DNA of 64,000 nt from Chthoniobacterales bacterium (GCA_035274845.1 DATENU010000019.1:124001-188000), one strand, 5' to 3'; shown: positions 1 to 8,932, counted from the stretch's first letter. Numbers and translations are program-made. The notes: generated by a model from the sequence alone, not told the origin.

Positions 1-847
1 AAGCTCGAACCTCGTCCTCGTACGACCAATCCGTGAACTTCACTAGACCGATGATGCTATCCTTTTTTTTCGGAGCATCGCCGTACAGCTGCTCCGGGAC
101 GTCGTAATGACTTTCCTCTTCAGAGTATGAGAACTGATGTATCAGTCGGTGAAAGGCGTTCACCTTCGGCGGCATGTGCCGATAGACGACCCGATGGAGT
201 TTGAGGTGTTCGTCTCGATAGAACCCGAGTTCCGTTGCCCCGATCACGTTCGCCGACGGCCGACTGCCCGACAGGACCGTAATCGGAGAGTTCACGTGAA
301 TAGTGCAGTCCGTACTCTCATAGACAACGACGAAGCCAGATTCGGCCGATGCATAGTGGCCCCACATCGTGGGGTTAGTCGCGTCCGTAGAGAATGACGC
401 GACGTACTGCTGTTCTTCCAGTGATCGAGGTAGCTGCTTGGTGATCACATCCGCAGCCAGCTCTGTGAACAATGTCCAGTTAATTTCCAGAGCCGTATCG
501 CGCGAAACCTCAGCTAGTGCGGCGAGAAACGCTTTCCTGAATACGTCGATGCTTAGATCTCGGTTACGGGCGAACTTCTTTAGCTGGTGCGCGATCGGTT
601 CACTCAAGCGCAGCAGTTCGCCGATAGCTCGCGAGCGTTCTTCACGATAAAAGTCTGGACCAAAGCAAACTCGCTCCAACACAAACTTCGACAATCGGCG
701 CCAGAGCTCTTCGGTCCCGTTTAGGACGAAGTGGGGACGAAACTCGTTTGCGTCATTTAGCTCCGCATACGACGGAAAGTAAATTTCGCCCCTGCGGAGC
801 ATGCTAAACTCGAGGTGTCCGGCGGTGCGATACTTGAAGAAGTACAT
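1..847 (-). CDS. DUF2971 family protein (partial, cut by left edge)
   Basis: An open frame runs from an ATG at 847 to base 1 without a stop, giving 282 residues of an incomplete protein. The start reads MYFFKYR, followed by a region resembling the family's usual N-terminus (LRRGEIYFPSYAELNDANEF). About residue 160 is the typical core ending in NPTMWGHYASAESGF, the FS..N..MW.HYA..G pattern of DUF2971. The family is often found in defence and mobile-element contexts, but its biochemical function is unknown. It lies 23 bp downstream of an AraC remnant. The C-terminus is outside the window. Confidence 0.8.
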   Translation of the reverse strand, partial: MYFFKYRTAGHLEFSMLRRGEIYFPSYAELNDANEFRPHFVLNGTEELWRRLSKFVLERVCFGPDFYREERSRAIGELLRLSEPIAHQLKKFARNRDLSIDVFRKAFLAALAEVSRDTALEINWTLFTELAADVITKQLPRSLEEQQYVASFSTDATNPTMWGHYASAESGFVVVYESTDCTIHVNSPITVLSGSRPSANVIGATELGFYRDEHLKLHRVVYRHMPPKVNAFHRLIHQFSYSEEESHYDVPEQLYGDAPKKKDSIIGLVKFTDWSYEDEVRA

Positions 848-870
848 AGCGAAGCAACCTACGACCCCGA

Positions 871-1155
871 CTATAATGCGCTCCGAAAGTCCGTTGGCCT
901 AACACCGACCATCCGTCGAAAAACCTGCGCGAAATGGCTTGGGTTCTTGTAGCCGACGTCGAGGCCAATCTCGATCAGGCTGCGCCTGGTTGGAAAGCCC
1001 GGCCGTTGCTTCGCAGCCGTTACGGCGCGGATGAGTTGCTGGGCGCGGGTGATCCGCATCATGGCAAGGCGCGACGCAGCAGACGTTGCAAGGAACGATT
1101 GCCCTCGGTTACGCCCGCTTCGACTATTCACGTGCGGATTAACGACTTGGCGCAC
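871..1155 (-). pseudogene. AraC-family regulator, C-terminal half only
   Basis: The frame encodes the second helix-turn-helix of an AraC/XylS domain: ITRAQQLIRA, then IEIGLDVGYKNPSHFAQVFR and RPTDFR at the end. The first helix-turn-helix and any effector domain are absent. The roughly 30 residues upstream of RITRAQ do not look like AraC sequence, and the frame overlaps the ArsR gene. A matching N-terminal half, broken at the same ITRA position, lies at 2890-3045 on the same strand. I read this as the displaced 3' half of one disrupted gene. Confidence 0.7.
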
Positions 1156-1513
1156 TGCTCCGCGGCTTTTTGCTTGGTCGTTGGGCGCGGGACTGGATCT
1201 TATGCGCGTGGATGATCGCTTTGATCAACCCCGGAAAACGGTGCTCGATCTCGGCGCAGCGTGAGGTGTTCTGCATCTCGACGCCGCGGCGCTCACCGCG
1301 GATCAGGCCGGCGTGGCGCAAGGCCGTGAAATGCTGCGAGAGGGTCGACTTCGGAATGTCCCGGTCGACTACAGTCAGGAAGTCGGAGCAACGCTGCGAG
1401 CATTGCGAGTTCGCGATCTGCGAAAAGATCGCGACGCGCACCGGATCGGAGAGGGCGTGGAGGATTGCTTCCACGGTCACGTCCTCGATCGAAGGATGAA
1501 AAAGAGGCCTCAT
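1139..1513 (-). CDS. ArsR-family winged-helix transcriptional regulator
   Basis: A 124-residue protein with a winged-helix domain at about residues 8-90: EAILHALSDPVRVAIFSQIAN, then the recognition helix region IPKSTLSQHFTALRHAGLI and the wing GERRGVEMQN. The start is placed at ATG 1513 (MRPLFHPS), the usual N-terminus of this subgroup; an upstream in-frame ATG at 1552 would add 13 residues. It is transcribed divergently from the SDR gene at 1646 and probably represses it and itself from the 130 bp between them. No metal-binding cysteine motif typical of ArsR/SmtB is obvious, so the inducer is unknown. Confidence 0.85.
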   Translation of the reverse strand: MRPLFHPSIEDVTVEAILHALSDPVRVAIFSQIANSQCSQRCSDFLTVVDRDIPKSTLSQHFTALRHAGLIRGERRGVEMQNTSRCAEIEHRFPGLIKAIIHAHKIQSRAQRPSKKPRSSAPSR

Positions 1514-1645
1514 GAATGCGGTAAGGATATCACAGTTTGACACTTGTTCCATTGTTCGTAAGTTCAGAACTATAGCGGAAGATCAAGCAGGCGGCGCAAG
1601 GTGCGGCGCCTCGGTTCGTCCGGCAGAAGAAAGAACCCAATCATC

Positions 1646-2395
1646 ATGAGCAAACTCACCGGCAAGGTCGCCATCGTCACTGGAGCTTCCAAAGGTATCG
1701 GCGCAGCCATCGCCACCCATCTCGCCGCGGCCGGCGCGTCCGTCGTGGTCAATTATTCATCGAGCAAAGAAGGCGCGGGCCGCGTCGTGGATACCATCAT
1801 CAAGCGCGGCGGCAAAGCCACCGCGGTGCAGGCGAACGTGGCGAAGAAACCCGACATCGACCGCCTCTTTGCCGAAACCAAGAGTGCCTTCGGCCGCGTC
1901 GATATTCTCGTCAACAACGCCGGCATCTTCGACTTCAAGCCCCTGACGGAAGTCACGGAGGAGCACTTCCATAAGCAGTTCGACGTAAACGTCCTCGGTC
2001 TTCTCCTGGCCTCGCAAAAGGCCGCCGAAGCTTTCGGCGATGAAGGCGGCAGCATCATTAATATCAGCTCCGTTGTCTCTGTGAGTCCGCAGCCCGGCGG
2101 TGCGGTTTACTCCGCGACCAAAGCCGCCGTCGATGCGATCACGAACTCGCTCGCGAAAGAACTCGGCGCCCGCAAGATCCGCGTGAACTCGCTCAATCCC
2201 GGAATGGTCGAAACCGAAGGTTTCCACTCCGCCGGCATCGCCGGCAGCGACTTCCAAAAAATCGTCGAAGGGCAGACGCCACTCGGCCGCATCGGGCAGC
2301 CCGACGACATCGGCCCCGTCGCTGTCTTCCTCGCCTCCGAAGACTCCCGTTGGATCACCGGCCAGGCCGTGCTCGTTTCCGGCGGACAGAAGTAA
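1646..2395 (+). CDS. SDR family NAD(P)-dependent oxidoreductase
   Basis: A 249-residue classical short-chain dehydrogenase/reductase. It has the cofactor motif TGASKGIG near residue 12, NNAG near 90, the catalytic serine region ISSVVS near 140, and the catalytic YSATK near 155. The start ATG 1646 gives MSKLTGKVAIVTGAS, the normal N-terminus; an in-frame upstream extension from 1601 is not family-like. The C-terminal region ends with the usual WITGQ.. and V.GG pattern. The substrate cannot be told. It is followed after 18 bp by the DUF5069 gene and sits divergent to ArsR, so ArsR-controlled expression is likely. Confidence 0.93.
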   Translation: MSKLTGKVAIVTGASKGIGAAIATHLAAAGASVVVNYSSSKEGAGRVVDTIIKRGGKATAVQANVAKKPDIDRLFAETKSAFGRVDILVNNAGIFDFKPLTEVTEEHFHKQFDVNVLGLLLASQKAAEAFGDEGGSIINISSVVSVSPQPGGAVYSATKAAVDAITNSLAKELGARKIRVNSLNPGMVETEGFHSAGIAGSDFQKIVEGQTPLGRIGQPDDIGPVAVFLASEDSRWITGQAVLVSGGQK

Positions 2396-2413
2396 AATGA
2401 AACCTGCAAACAT

Positions 2414-2872
2414 ATGAGCAACCTTACCTCTCTCGATCTCACTCAACGCCCACCCCGCAGCCCGCGCGTCACGCTCGGCGGCTACGTTCTGCTGCCCCGC
2501 ATCCTCGATAAATGTCGCGCGACTATTGCAGGTAAGTCAGGCGAATTCCGTTTCGGCGCCCAAAGCATGGACCGGCACTTCCTGAACTTCACCGGCATCG
2601 AGGAAGCTGCCCTGAAGGCCGAAGTCGCCACCGGCAAGAGCGACAGCGAAATGCTCGCGTGGGTGCAAGCCAACGCGAAGACGCCACGCGAGCCGTGGGA
2701 AGTTGCGCAATGGAGCAACTACCAGATCCAGCGCAGCTCCGACAGCGACGCCGAAACGCTGCAGTTCTTCGCCGAAGCCGTCGCCAAATTCTCGACCACC
2801 CGCGAAGACATCAAGACGTGGTTCGACCTGCTCGATCTCGACGATTACGTCACCTTCGGCGGCCAACCCTGA
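2414..2872 (+). CDS. DUF5069 domain-containing protein
   Basis: A 152-residue soluble protein resembling the DUF5069 family: LDLTQRPPRSPRVTLGGYV at the start, LPRILDKCRA, then FLNFTGI.. and a C-terminal W.DLLDLDDYVTFGG. The family is frequent in Verrucomicrobiota and related groups; its function is unknown. The gene follows the SDR gene by 18 bp in the same direction, so the two are probably co-transcribed. There is no signal peptide. Confidence 0.85.
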   Translation: MSNLTSLDLTQRPPRSPRVTLGGYVLLPRILDKCRATIAGKSGEFRFGAQSMDRHFLNFTGIEEAALKAEVATGKSDSEMLAWVQANAKTPREPWEVAQWSNYQIQRSSDSDAETLQFFAEAVAKFSTTREDIKTWFDLLDLDDYVTFGGQP

Positions 2873-2889
2873 CCGAAAAAAGCGCGCCG

Positions 2890-3045
2890 CCCGCGAGCCG
2901 CTGTTGTTCTTGACGGGCGCGGGTGATTCCTTCGCGGGTGACAAACTGAAGCGGGGACGTGCCGGTGGTCTGCTTGAAGACGCGCGAGAAGTTGAACGCC
3001 GGGCCAGCCTTGTTCTGCGATCATTTTCTCCAGCGACGCGGAGCG
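2890..3045 (-). pseudogene. AraC-family regulator, N-terminal half of the DNA-binding domain (frameshifted)
   Basis: On the minus strand one frame reads SLEKMIAEQ and a shifted frame continues AGPAFNFSRVFKQTTGTSP then LQFVTREGITRARQ, the first helix-turn-helix of an AraC domain. At least one frameshift separates the parts and there is no complete gene around them. The AraC similarity ends at ITRA, exactly where the C-terminal fragment at 871-1155 begins; both carry the 13-mer GGGCGCGGGTGAT (2915-2927 and 1041-1053). No intact gene can be made here. Confidence 0.65.
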
Positions 3046-3067
3046 CGAGCGCGTTCAGAGTATCGCG

Positions 3068-4318
3068 ATGCGTCCCACGACTGAAGCGCCGGCGAACAGC
3101 CCGCCGGCTTGCGTCGACGACGATGTCGAGCCGGCAGCGGTCCCGGCTGCACCGGTTTTCGGCGTTCTCTTCGCGCTGAGTTTCGCGCACCTCGTTAACG
3201 ACACTCTCCAGTCGCTGATCCCCGCGATTTATCCAATCCTGAAAATGGAGCTGCGGCTCGACTACAGCCACATCGGCTTGATCACCCTCACGAATCAGCT
3301 CACCGCGTCGTTGCTCCAACCGTTCGTCGGCGCATTCACTGACAAACATCCGCAGCCTTTTTCCCTGGCGCTCGGAATGGCTTCGACGCTGACCGGTCTG
3401 GTCCTGCTTTCGATTGCACCGAATCTTGGGCTCCTCCTCATAGCCGTCGCGTTCGTCGGGATCGGTTCCTCCGTTTTTCATCCGGAAGCGTCGCGTGTCG
3501 CGCACCTGAGCTCAGGCGGACGCTTCGGCTTTGCCCAATCGGTTTTCCAGGTAGGCGGGAATGCCGGCAGCTCTCTTGGGCCACTCCTCGCCGCGGCGAT
3601 CGTCGTTTATCGCAGCCAGATCGCCTGGTTTTCGCCACTCGCGCTCGCCGGCATTATTGTCCTCTCGCGGATCGGTGTCTGGTATCGCGACTATCTTGGC
3701 CGTCATCATGCCGCCAGGCGGCCCGCTTCCCTGCATCGCGAGACCGGCCTGACCCGCAAACGCGTGGCTTTGTCCCTCGGCATCCTGATCGTGCTTATTT
3801 TTTCGAAGTATTTTTATCTCGCGAGCATGAGCAGCTACTACACGTTTTTCCTGATCGAAAAATTCAACCTCTCGGTGCGGGACTCGCAGTTGCATCTCTT
3901 CATCTTCCTCGCCGCTATCGCTGCCGGCACCTTTCTCGGGGGCCCAGTCGGCGACCGCATCGGGCGCAAAGCCGTCATCTGGGTCTCCATCCTCGGCGTC
4001 GCGCCGTTCGCCCTCGCGCTTCCTTACGCGAATCTCTTCTGGTGCGCCGTCCTCAGCGCAGTCATCGGGGTCATCCTGGCCTCAGCCTTTTCGGCCATCC
4101 TCGTCTATGCGCAGGAGCTCGTGCCAGGCAAAGTCGGCACCATGTCCGGCCTCTTTTTCGGTCTCGCCTTCGGCTTGGGCGGCATCGGTTCGGCGGTCCT
4201 TGGCGCGCTTGCGGATCACCATGGCGTTTCGTTCGTTTTCCAGGTCTGCTCATACCTGCCGCTCATCGGCCTCCTCACCGCGTTCCTGCCGGACTTGGGC
4301 AGGCGTTTCCGCGCCTGA
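3068..4318 (+). CDS. MFS transporter, fosmidomycin resistance (Fsr) type
   Basis: A 416-residue inner-membrane protein with about 12 hydrophobic segments. The first helix reads LFALSFAHLVNDTLQSLIPAIYP, a hallmark of the Fsr branch of the major facilitator superfamily, followed by GLITLTNQLTASLLQP and FVGAFTDKHPQP. The second half carries GGPVGDRIGRKAVIW, the MFS A-loop signature. The family exports fosmidomycin and other small drugs; the actual substrate here is unknown. It starts at ATG 3068 with a hydrophilic 35-residue leader. A gene-poor AraC remnant lies directly upstream on the other strand. Confidence 0.88.
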   Translation: MRPTTEAPANSPPACVDDDVEPAAVPAAPVFGVLFALSFAHLVNDTLQSLIPAIYPILKMELRLDYSHIGLITLTNQLTASLLQPFVGAFTDKHPQPFSLALGMASTLTGLVLLSIAPNLGLLLIAVAFVGIGSSVFHPEASRVAHLSSGGRFGFAQSVFQVGGNAGSSLGPLLAAAIVVYRSQIAWFSPLALAGIIVLSRIGVWYRDYLGRHHAARRPASLHRETGLTRKRVALSLGILIVLIFSKYFYLASMSSYYTFFLIEKFNLSVRDSQLHLFIFLAAIAAGTFLGGPVGDRIGRKAVIWVSILGVAPFALALPYANLFWCAVLSAVIGVILASAFSAILVYAQELVPGKVGTMSGLFFGLAFGLGGIGSAVLGALADHHGVSFVFQVCSYLPLIGLLTAFLPDLGRRFRA

Positions 4319-4398
4319 ATCAGTTCTCGCGCGCGGCTGGCGCGCTGGTATCGTGCGCGACTGCGGGCTCGCCCTGGCTGCAAAAACACACCAAATCT

Positions 4399-6471
4399 AT
4401 GCAAAGGATCCTCTTCGTCGCGATAGCGACCGCGCTCTTCTCCGTTTCTTCTCAGGCTAAACCACCCGCGCCTTCCCCCAAGCCTGACAAGACAACGAAG
4501 CCCGCCACGGCCGAGAACTACCTCGACCAGTTCATCGACCGCTCGGTCTCGCCGCGGAATGACTTTTTTCATTTCGCCGTCGGCAAATGGCTCAAAGCGC
4601 ATCCGATTCCGCTGTCCGAGAAATCCTGGGGAATTTCTCACGTCGTCCAGGAGGAAACCTACAATCGGATCGTCGCCCTGAATAAAGAGGCGGCGGCCGA
4701 CAAAGCCGCGGCGGCCGGTTCGAACCAGCAGAAGATCGGCGATTTTTGGACGGCCGGGATGGACGAAGCCGGAAACGCGAAGCAGGGATTTACGCCGCTC
4801 GCGCCGGAATTCGAACGGATCGCCGCAATCAAGGACCAGCATGGCCTCCTCGAAACGATCGCGCGCCTCCAGTACATCGGAGTCAACGCGATGTTCGCCC
4901 CGGCGATCGGCCAGGATGAAAAGAACAGCGACAAATATGTCCTTCACCTTTTCCAAGGCGGCCTCGGGCTCCCGAATCGCGACTACTACTTCGATACGGA
5001 CAGCCGCGCCACCATGCTGCGGACGGAATATGTGAAACACGTCGCCCGCATGTTCGCCCTCCTCGGTGACGATGCTAAACAGGCCGCAGCTAACGCCGAC
5101 ACCGTTATGCGTCTCGAGACCGAGCTTGCCCGCGCCTCCCGCAAGCTCGAAGACCTGCGCGACCCGCAGAAGAACTACATTGCCATGTCGCTCGACGAGG
5201 TCACGGCGATCACGCCTTCGATTCGCTGGCGGGAATTCCTGGGAGCCGCGCGGATCACCGGCATCGACGGCGTCATCGTGGGACAACCTGAGTTTTTCAA
5301 GCAGGTCGAATCGTCCCTCGGCAGCCAGTCGCTCGAGAACTGGAAAACTTACCTGCGCTGGGCGCTCGCCCACACCTTCGCCGATAAGGCCGGTGGCAAG
5401 TTCGACGCCGAGAACTTCCATTTCTTCGGCACGATCCTGAACGGCACGCCGAAACAGCGGGAGCGCTTCAAACGTGTGCTCGACGCCGAGGAAGAGCATC
5501 TCGGTTACGCCCTCGGCCAGCTCTATGTGCAGAAGTATTTCACTCCGCAGGCCAAGGAACGTTACACGAAACTTACGAACGAAGTCTTCACCGTCATGGG
5601 CGACCACATCCGCGCCCTCGATTGGATGACGCCGCCGACCAAGGAACGCGCCCTCGGCAAGCTCGCCACCGTCGTGAAAAAGGTCGGTTACCCCGACAAG
5701 TGGCGTGATTACTCCACCTACCACGTCGATCGCACGTCGTACCTGATGAATTGCGTCCGGGGCAACATCTGGCAGACCGAGTACGAGATCGCCAAGCTCC
5801 ACAAACCGGTCGATCGCACCGAATGGGAGATGACCCCGCAGACCTATAACGCCTACTACAACCCCTCCAACAACGAGATCATCCTGCCCGCCGCCGCCTT
5901 CATCCTGCCGGGCATCGATGATTCACAAATCGACGACGCCATCGTTTACGGTTACGCCGCCGGCAGCACCATCGGGCACGAGCTCACCCACGGATTCGAC
6001 GACGAAGGCCGCCAGTTCGACGAGCGCGGCAATCTCAAGGAATGGTGGACGAAAGAAGACGCCGACGAGTTCAAGAAGCGCGCCGAGGGGATCGTGAAAC
6101 AGTTCAACGACTACATCGCCACCGGCACGATCCACGTCAACGGCAGCGCCACCCAGGGCGAAAACATTGCCGACTTGGGCGGCATCACCATCGGCTGGGA
6201 CGCGTTCAAGAAAACCGAGCAATACAAGAGCGGCAAAACGATCGGCGGCTTCACCCCTGCGCAACGTTACTTCATTGGCTGGGCCATAAGCTGGATGAAC
6301 CAGATCCGCCCCGAGAACCTCGCCGTCCGCGTCAAAACCGACGTCCACGCCCCGAGCTTCCTCCGTGTCACCGGCCCCGTCACCAACATGGTCCCCTTCT
6401 ACGAAGCCTTCGACATTAAACCCGGCGACAAGATGTTCCGCGCCGATGATGTGCGGGTAAAGATCTGGTAG
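4399..6471 (+). CDS. M13 family (neprilysin/PepO-like) zinc metallopeptidase
   Basis: A 690-residue secreted endopeptidase. The start at ATG 4399 gives MQRILFVAIATALFSVSSQAK, a clear signal peptide; the frame is open further upstream but that part overlaps the MFS gene and is not family-like. The N-terminal M13 domain begins YLDQFIDRSVSPRNDFFHFAVGKW. NAYYNPSNNEIILPAA precedes the zinc site GHELTHGFDD near residue 526 (HExxH), with the third ligand in ENIADLGG near 588. The C-terminus ends in the K.W motif (VRVKIW) usual for M13. It probably degrades peptides in the periplasm. Full family length, apparently intact. Confidence 0.96.
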   Translation: MQRILFVAIATALFSVSSQAKPPAPSPKPDKTTKPATAENYLDQFIDRSVSPRNDFFHFAVGKWLKAHPIPLSEKSWGISHVVQEETYNRIVALNKEAAADKAAAAGSNQQKIGDFWTAGMDEAGNAKQGFTPLAPEFERIAAIKDQHGLLETIARLQYIGVNAMFAPAIGQDEKNSDKYVLHLFQGGLGLPNRDYYFDTDSRATMLRTEYVKHVARMFALLGDDAKQAAANADTVMRLETELARASRKLEDLRDPQKNYIAMSLDEVTAITPSIRWREFLGAARITGIDGVIVGQPEFFKQVESSLGSQSLENWKTYLRWALAHTFADKAGGKFDAENFHFFGTILNGTPKQRERFKRVLDAEEEHLGYALGQLYVQKYFTPQAKERYTKLTNEVFTVMGDHIRALDWMTPPTKERALGKLATVVKKVGYPDKWRDYSTYHVDRTSYLMNCVRGNIWQTEYEIAKLHKPVDRTEWEMTPQTYNAYYNPSNNEIILPAAAFILPGIDDSQIDDAIVYGYAAGSTIGHELTHGFDDEGRQFDERGNLKEWWTKEDADEFKKRAEGIVKQFNDYIATGTIHVNGSATQGENIADLGGITIGWDAFKKTEQYKSGKTIGGFTPAQRYFIGWAISWMNQIRPENLAVRVKTDVHAPSFLRVTGPVTNMVPFYEAFDIKPGDKMFRADDVRVKIW

Positions 6472-6517
6472 GGGGCTTGCTGTGGCGTTCGCGCTCCGAT
6501 GTTTGCTCGACGAGGCA

Positions 6518-6542
6518 AACCAAGGAGCGGCGCTTTCCAAAC
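6518..6542. repeat. Dispersed 25-bp repeat, inverted copy of 60366-60390
   Basis: The 25 bases here are the exact reverse complement of 60366-60390; the core contains AAGGAGCGGCGCTTTCC. Diverged relatives occur at 43471-43527 and 56721-56805. It lies in the 209-bp gap between the M13 gene and the next gene, where I see no coding sequence. Confidence 0.8.
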
Positions 6543-6680
6543 CGCCGTCTTCTGTAGCCGCGCCCTGTGGGCCGCCTAGAACCTTAATGGGCACACGCCA
6601 GACGAAAAATTCGCAGGGTAACAACTGGGTTACTTTTCACGGATAGCCAGGTAAATGTCAGGCGTGTATTTGTCGCCCCC

Positions 6681-7505
6681 ATGCAACCAAAACTACTGCT
6701 CAAAAACCTGTCGTTAGGCGCGCTCGCGCTCCTCGCGATTCCCACTATCACTCAGGCCGACGTCGAGGATCGTCTTTACGATTTCACGGATGCCTACTAC
6801 ATGCAGAACGGCATCAACCCCGCCGCTATCTCCGGCCGCCGGCAGCCAGGTCCCAACGCGGCGGAAGATACGCCGATCTTCTGGTACCAGCGCAATGTCC
6901 GGGCGCTCAGTACTTCGCCCGCTTACGATCATAGCGGCAATATCTGGTACTTCAGCGTGATGGGCGGCGCCAGCGTCGCTACCTTCACTGCGGATGCCGC
7001 CGGGCAGCGCGAACGGCAGATTGCCGACGCCAGCCGGGAATACGTGTTCCCGAAGCGCGGCACAAACCCGGTCGGTCTCGGGGCCGCGCGGCAGTCGGTT
7101 ATTCTCGATATGCGCAACGGCTACTTCAGCAACAATCACCTCGGCATGTGGGTCCACGTCTGGATCAGTTACACCGATAAGGCGCTGAATACCCGTGACG
7201 GGATCAAGATGATGAACGACCTCGCCGCGAAGAACGGCCGCGACCTCGACGGGACCGCGATCATTCGCACCGTGAGCGACATTGATAACCTTTACTCGAA
7301 GGGTTACATCACGAAAACGCTCCGGCCGGAAAACGATCCAGTCCGTTACGCCTTCTGCCCGGTCATCAACGACCCGCGGGACGGTGGCATCGCCCCCGAT
7401 CAATTCCTGACTTACACCCGCAAGCCTGATGGCTCCCCCCTCGAGCCGTTTTTCCTGCAAAACTTCGAAAGCCTGCGGCTCACCGGCCGTCCGGCGAACA
7501 ACTAA
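6681..7505 (+). CDS. Secreted protein of unknown function
   Basis: A 274-residue protein with a signal peptide (MQPKLLLKNLSLGALALLAI, cleavage near TQADV). The mature part has motifs such as AYYMQNGINPAAI, DTPIFWYQRNVRAL, and NNHLGMWVHVWISY. I do not recognise the family. There are no membrane segments after the signal, and only a single cysteine late in the protein. The ATG at 6681 is the only start that gives a complete signal peptide. It is the first of two unknown genes in the same direction (26 bp gap to the next). Confidence 0.75.
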   Translation: MQPKLLLKNLSLGALALLAIPTITQADVEDRLYDFTDAYYMQNGINPAAISGRRQPGPNAAEDTPIFWYQRNVRALSTSPAYDHSGNIWYFSVMGGASVATFTADAAGQRERQIADASREYVFPKRGTNPVGLGAARQSVILDMRNGYFSNNHLGMWVHVWISYTDKALNTRDGIKMMNDLAAKNGRDLDGTAIIRTVSDIDNLYSKGYITKTLRPENDPVRYAFCPVINDPRDGGIAPDQFLTYTRKPDGSPLEPFFLQNFESLRLTGRPANN

Positions 7506-7530
7506 ACCCTAACCAAACATCAACCACGCG

Positions 7531-8046
7531 ATGAAGCTGCCCTGGTCCGCCGGGGCGGCTTCTGTCGTTTCGCTCGTTGCTCAGGGCGAGGAAAAAATGT
7601 TCGCTTTCGATGAGTCCGTCCGTCTAATTCTCCTTATTCGAACACGCACGTATCTCCGATTTAAGGCGGACTATCCAACTCCTCAGCCGGGCCAATCTGG
7701 TGCTGGGTCCGTGGCGATGGTGCTCGTTGCGGGTCTCCGCGCCCAAGGCTTCAACCCGACAGAGCCGGAGGATCAGGAGTTCGCTCATTTCGTGCGGTGC
7801 CCCTCCGGTCCGCGTGAATACGAGATCATGGTCGCTTTTGATTTCGTTGATGGTCAGACATGGGAGATAAGCTGTCCACGAACGCTCGGTTTTCTTTCGC
7901 GGTTATTTGGAGCGGGCGAAGAGCCGGAGCTCTCGGCGCTCATTAACGCCATCCACACGACAATAAGTTCCGATTCCCGTGTGAAAGCGATGTCTTGGTA
8001 TCCGTCGTATGGAGACAAGAGAAATGGATCGTCGAACCCGGGGTGA
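7531..8046 (+). CDS. Conserved-looking hypothetical protein
   Basis: A 171-residue soluble protein. The central region has a regular alternation of hydrophobic and charged residues (EYEIMVAFDFVDGQTWEISC, then TLGFLSRLFGAGEEPELSAL) consistent with a small alpha/beta domain, ending in IHTTISSDSRVKAMSWYP. I do not recognise the family. The first about 20 residues may not be translated; a second ATG (EEKMFAFDESV) would give a 149-residue protein. It follows the secreted protein at 6681 by 26 bp. Confidence 0.55.
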   Translation: MKLPWSAGAASVVSLVAQGEEKMFAFDESVRLILLIRTRTYLRFKADYPTPQPGQSGAGSVAMVLVAGLRAQGFNPTEPEDQEFAHFVRCPSGPREYEIMVAFDFVDGQTWEISCPRTLGFLSRLFGAGEEPELSALINAIHTTISSDSRVKAMSWYPSYGDKRNGSSNPG

Positions 8047-8151
8047 CTTTAACACCATGCGAGGCAGCAAATTGCCCGTCCGAGTCATCCGCGCAATCCG
8101 CGGTTATCACAGTGATACCGAGACCGCCGCTACAGCTTGGCGCTCAGCACC

Positions 8152-8637
8152 TCAATTACACTCAACTTTCAACGCTTTAAGAATGCTTTTCGGGATTCCT
8201 TTCAGGTCTTCGCATTGATAATCGCCTTCGGAGAGCGCAACTCTCTTCCATTCCGTCCCGCGTAATTTCAATATCTGCGCAGTGCTCTGCGTGCTTTTCC
8301 GCTTGTCTTTGTGCATGAGACTCAGACCCACTTCGGCATACGCACCGGCGAATCCGCCGCTCGGATTTTCCGTCTTGCTTTGGCTAACCACCCGGCCGGA
8401 GGCAAGCTCAGCGGTGTACTCGGTTTTCCCGATCGTGACCACGAGATAAAAGTCTTCCTCCCCATGAGAATCCGGGTGGTTGGCTTCTTTCACAAGATGC
8501 GCAATCAGCGAAGCCTCCTTGGCCGGCACTTTCTTCGCCGACTGGGCTTCCGCCCTTTGAAAGGCTAACGCCAGCGTCAGACCAAGGCCGACGATCACAG
8601 TCAAAAATGTCGTGTGACGAATGCAGTGGTAAATCAT
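8152..8637 (-). CDS. Small secreted protein of unknown function
   Basis: A 161-residue protein with an N-terminal hydrophobic segment (FLTVIVGLGLTLALAFQ, cleavage near AEAQS) and a hydrophilic mature domain containing FYLVVTIGKTEYTAELASG. No family recognised. It is convergent with the unknown genes at 6681-8046. The mature domain could be a beta-rich fold, but this is only an impression from the alternating pattern. Confidence 0.6.
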   Translation of the reverse strand: MIYHCIRHTTFLTVIVGLGLTLALAFQRAEAQSAKKVPAKEASLIAHLVKEANHPDSHGEEDFYLVVTIGKTEYTAELASGRVVSQSKTENPSGGFAGAYAEVGLSLMHKDKRKSTQSTAQILKLRGTEWKRVALSEGDYQCEDLKGIPKSILKALKVECN

Positions 8638-8761
8638 AAAAAGCAGTCTATTCGCGACGCGCGCGCTGCCGCGAGCACAGAGAGAGCGCGACGCGCCGTG
8701 GCCTGCTGGCCGTTACGGCGCAGCAAACTACTTTTTGCCTGTGCGGTTTCGCTTGCGCGGC

Positions 8762-8932
8762 CTACAGTTTCCCCATCACCAGAAGGATAATCAGGATGAG
8801 AAGGAGCAATCCGCCTGGGCCGTAGTAGAGGCCGCCACCACCATAAAAGCCCCCGCCGAGGGCGAGGATCAAAAGAATGATCAGGATAATACCGAGCGTG
8901 CTGATTGCGAGGGTGCGACGAGCGAGTTTCAT
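8762..8932 (-). CDS. DUF3309-like small membrane protein
   Basis: A 56-residue protein. It starts MKLARRTLAISTLGIILIILL, continues with a glycine- and tyrosine-rich turn (LGGGFYGGGGLYYGPGG) and ends with a second hydrophobic helix LLLLILIILLVMGKL. Two short helices around a glycine-rich loop are the pattern of DUF3309, found across many soil bacteria, function unknown. The start ATG at 8932 follows GAATCACC. Confidence 0.7.
   Translation of the reverse strand: MKLARRTLAISTLGIILIILLILALGGGFYGGGGLYYGPGGLLLLILIILLVMGKL

Noticed and set aside
2537-3505. Long minus-strand open frame (322 codons) across DUF5069 and the MFS start
   Set aside because: It has arginine-rich, low-complexity composition typical of the antisense of a GC-rich gene and shows no domain; both sense genes are well recognised.
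4216-5802. 528-codon minus-strand open frame opposite the M13 peptidase
   Set aside because: Antisense of a clearly coding gene; no recognisable motif.
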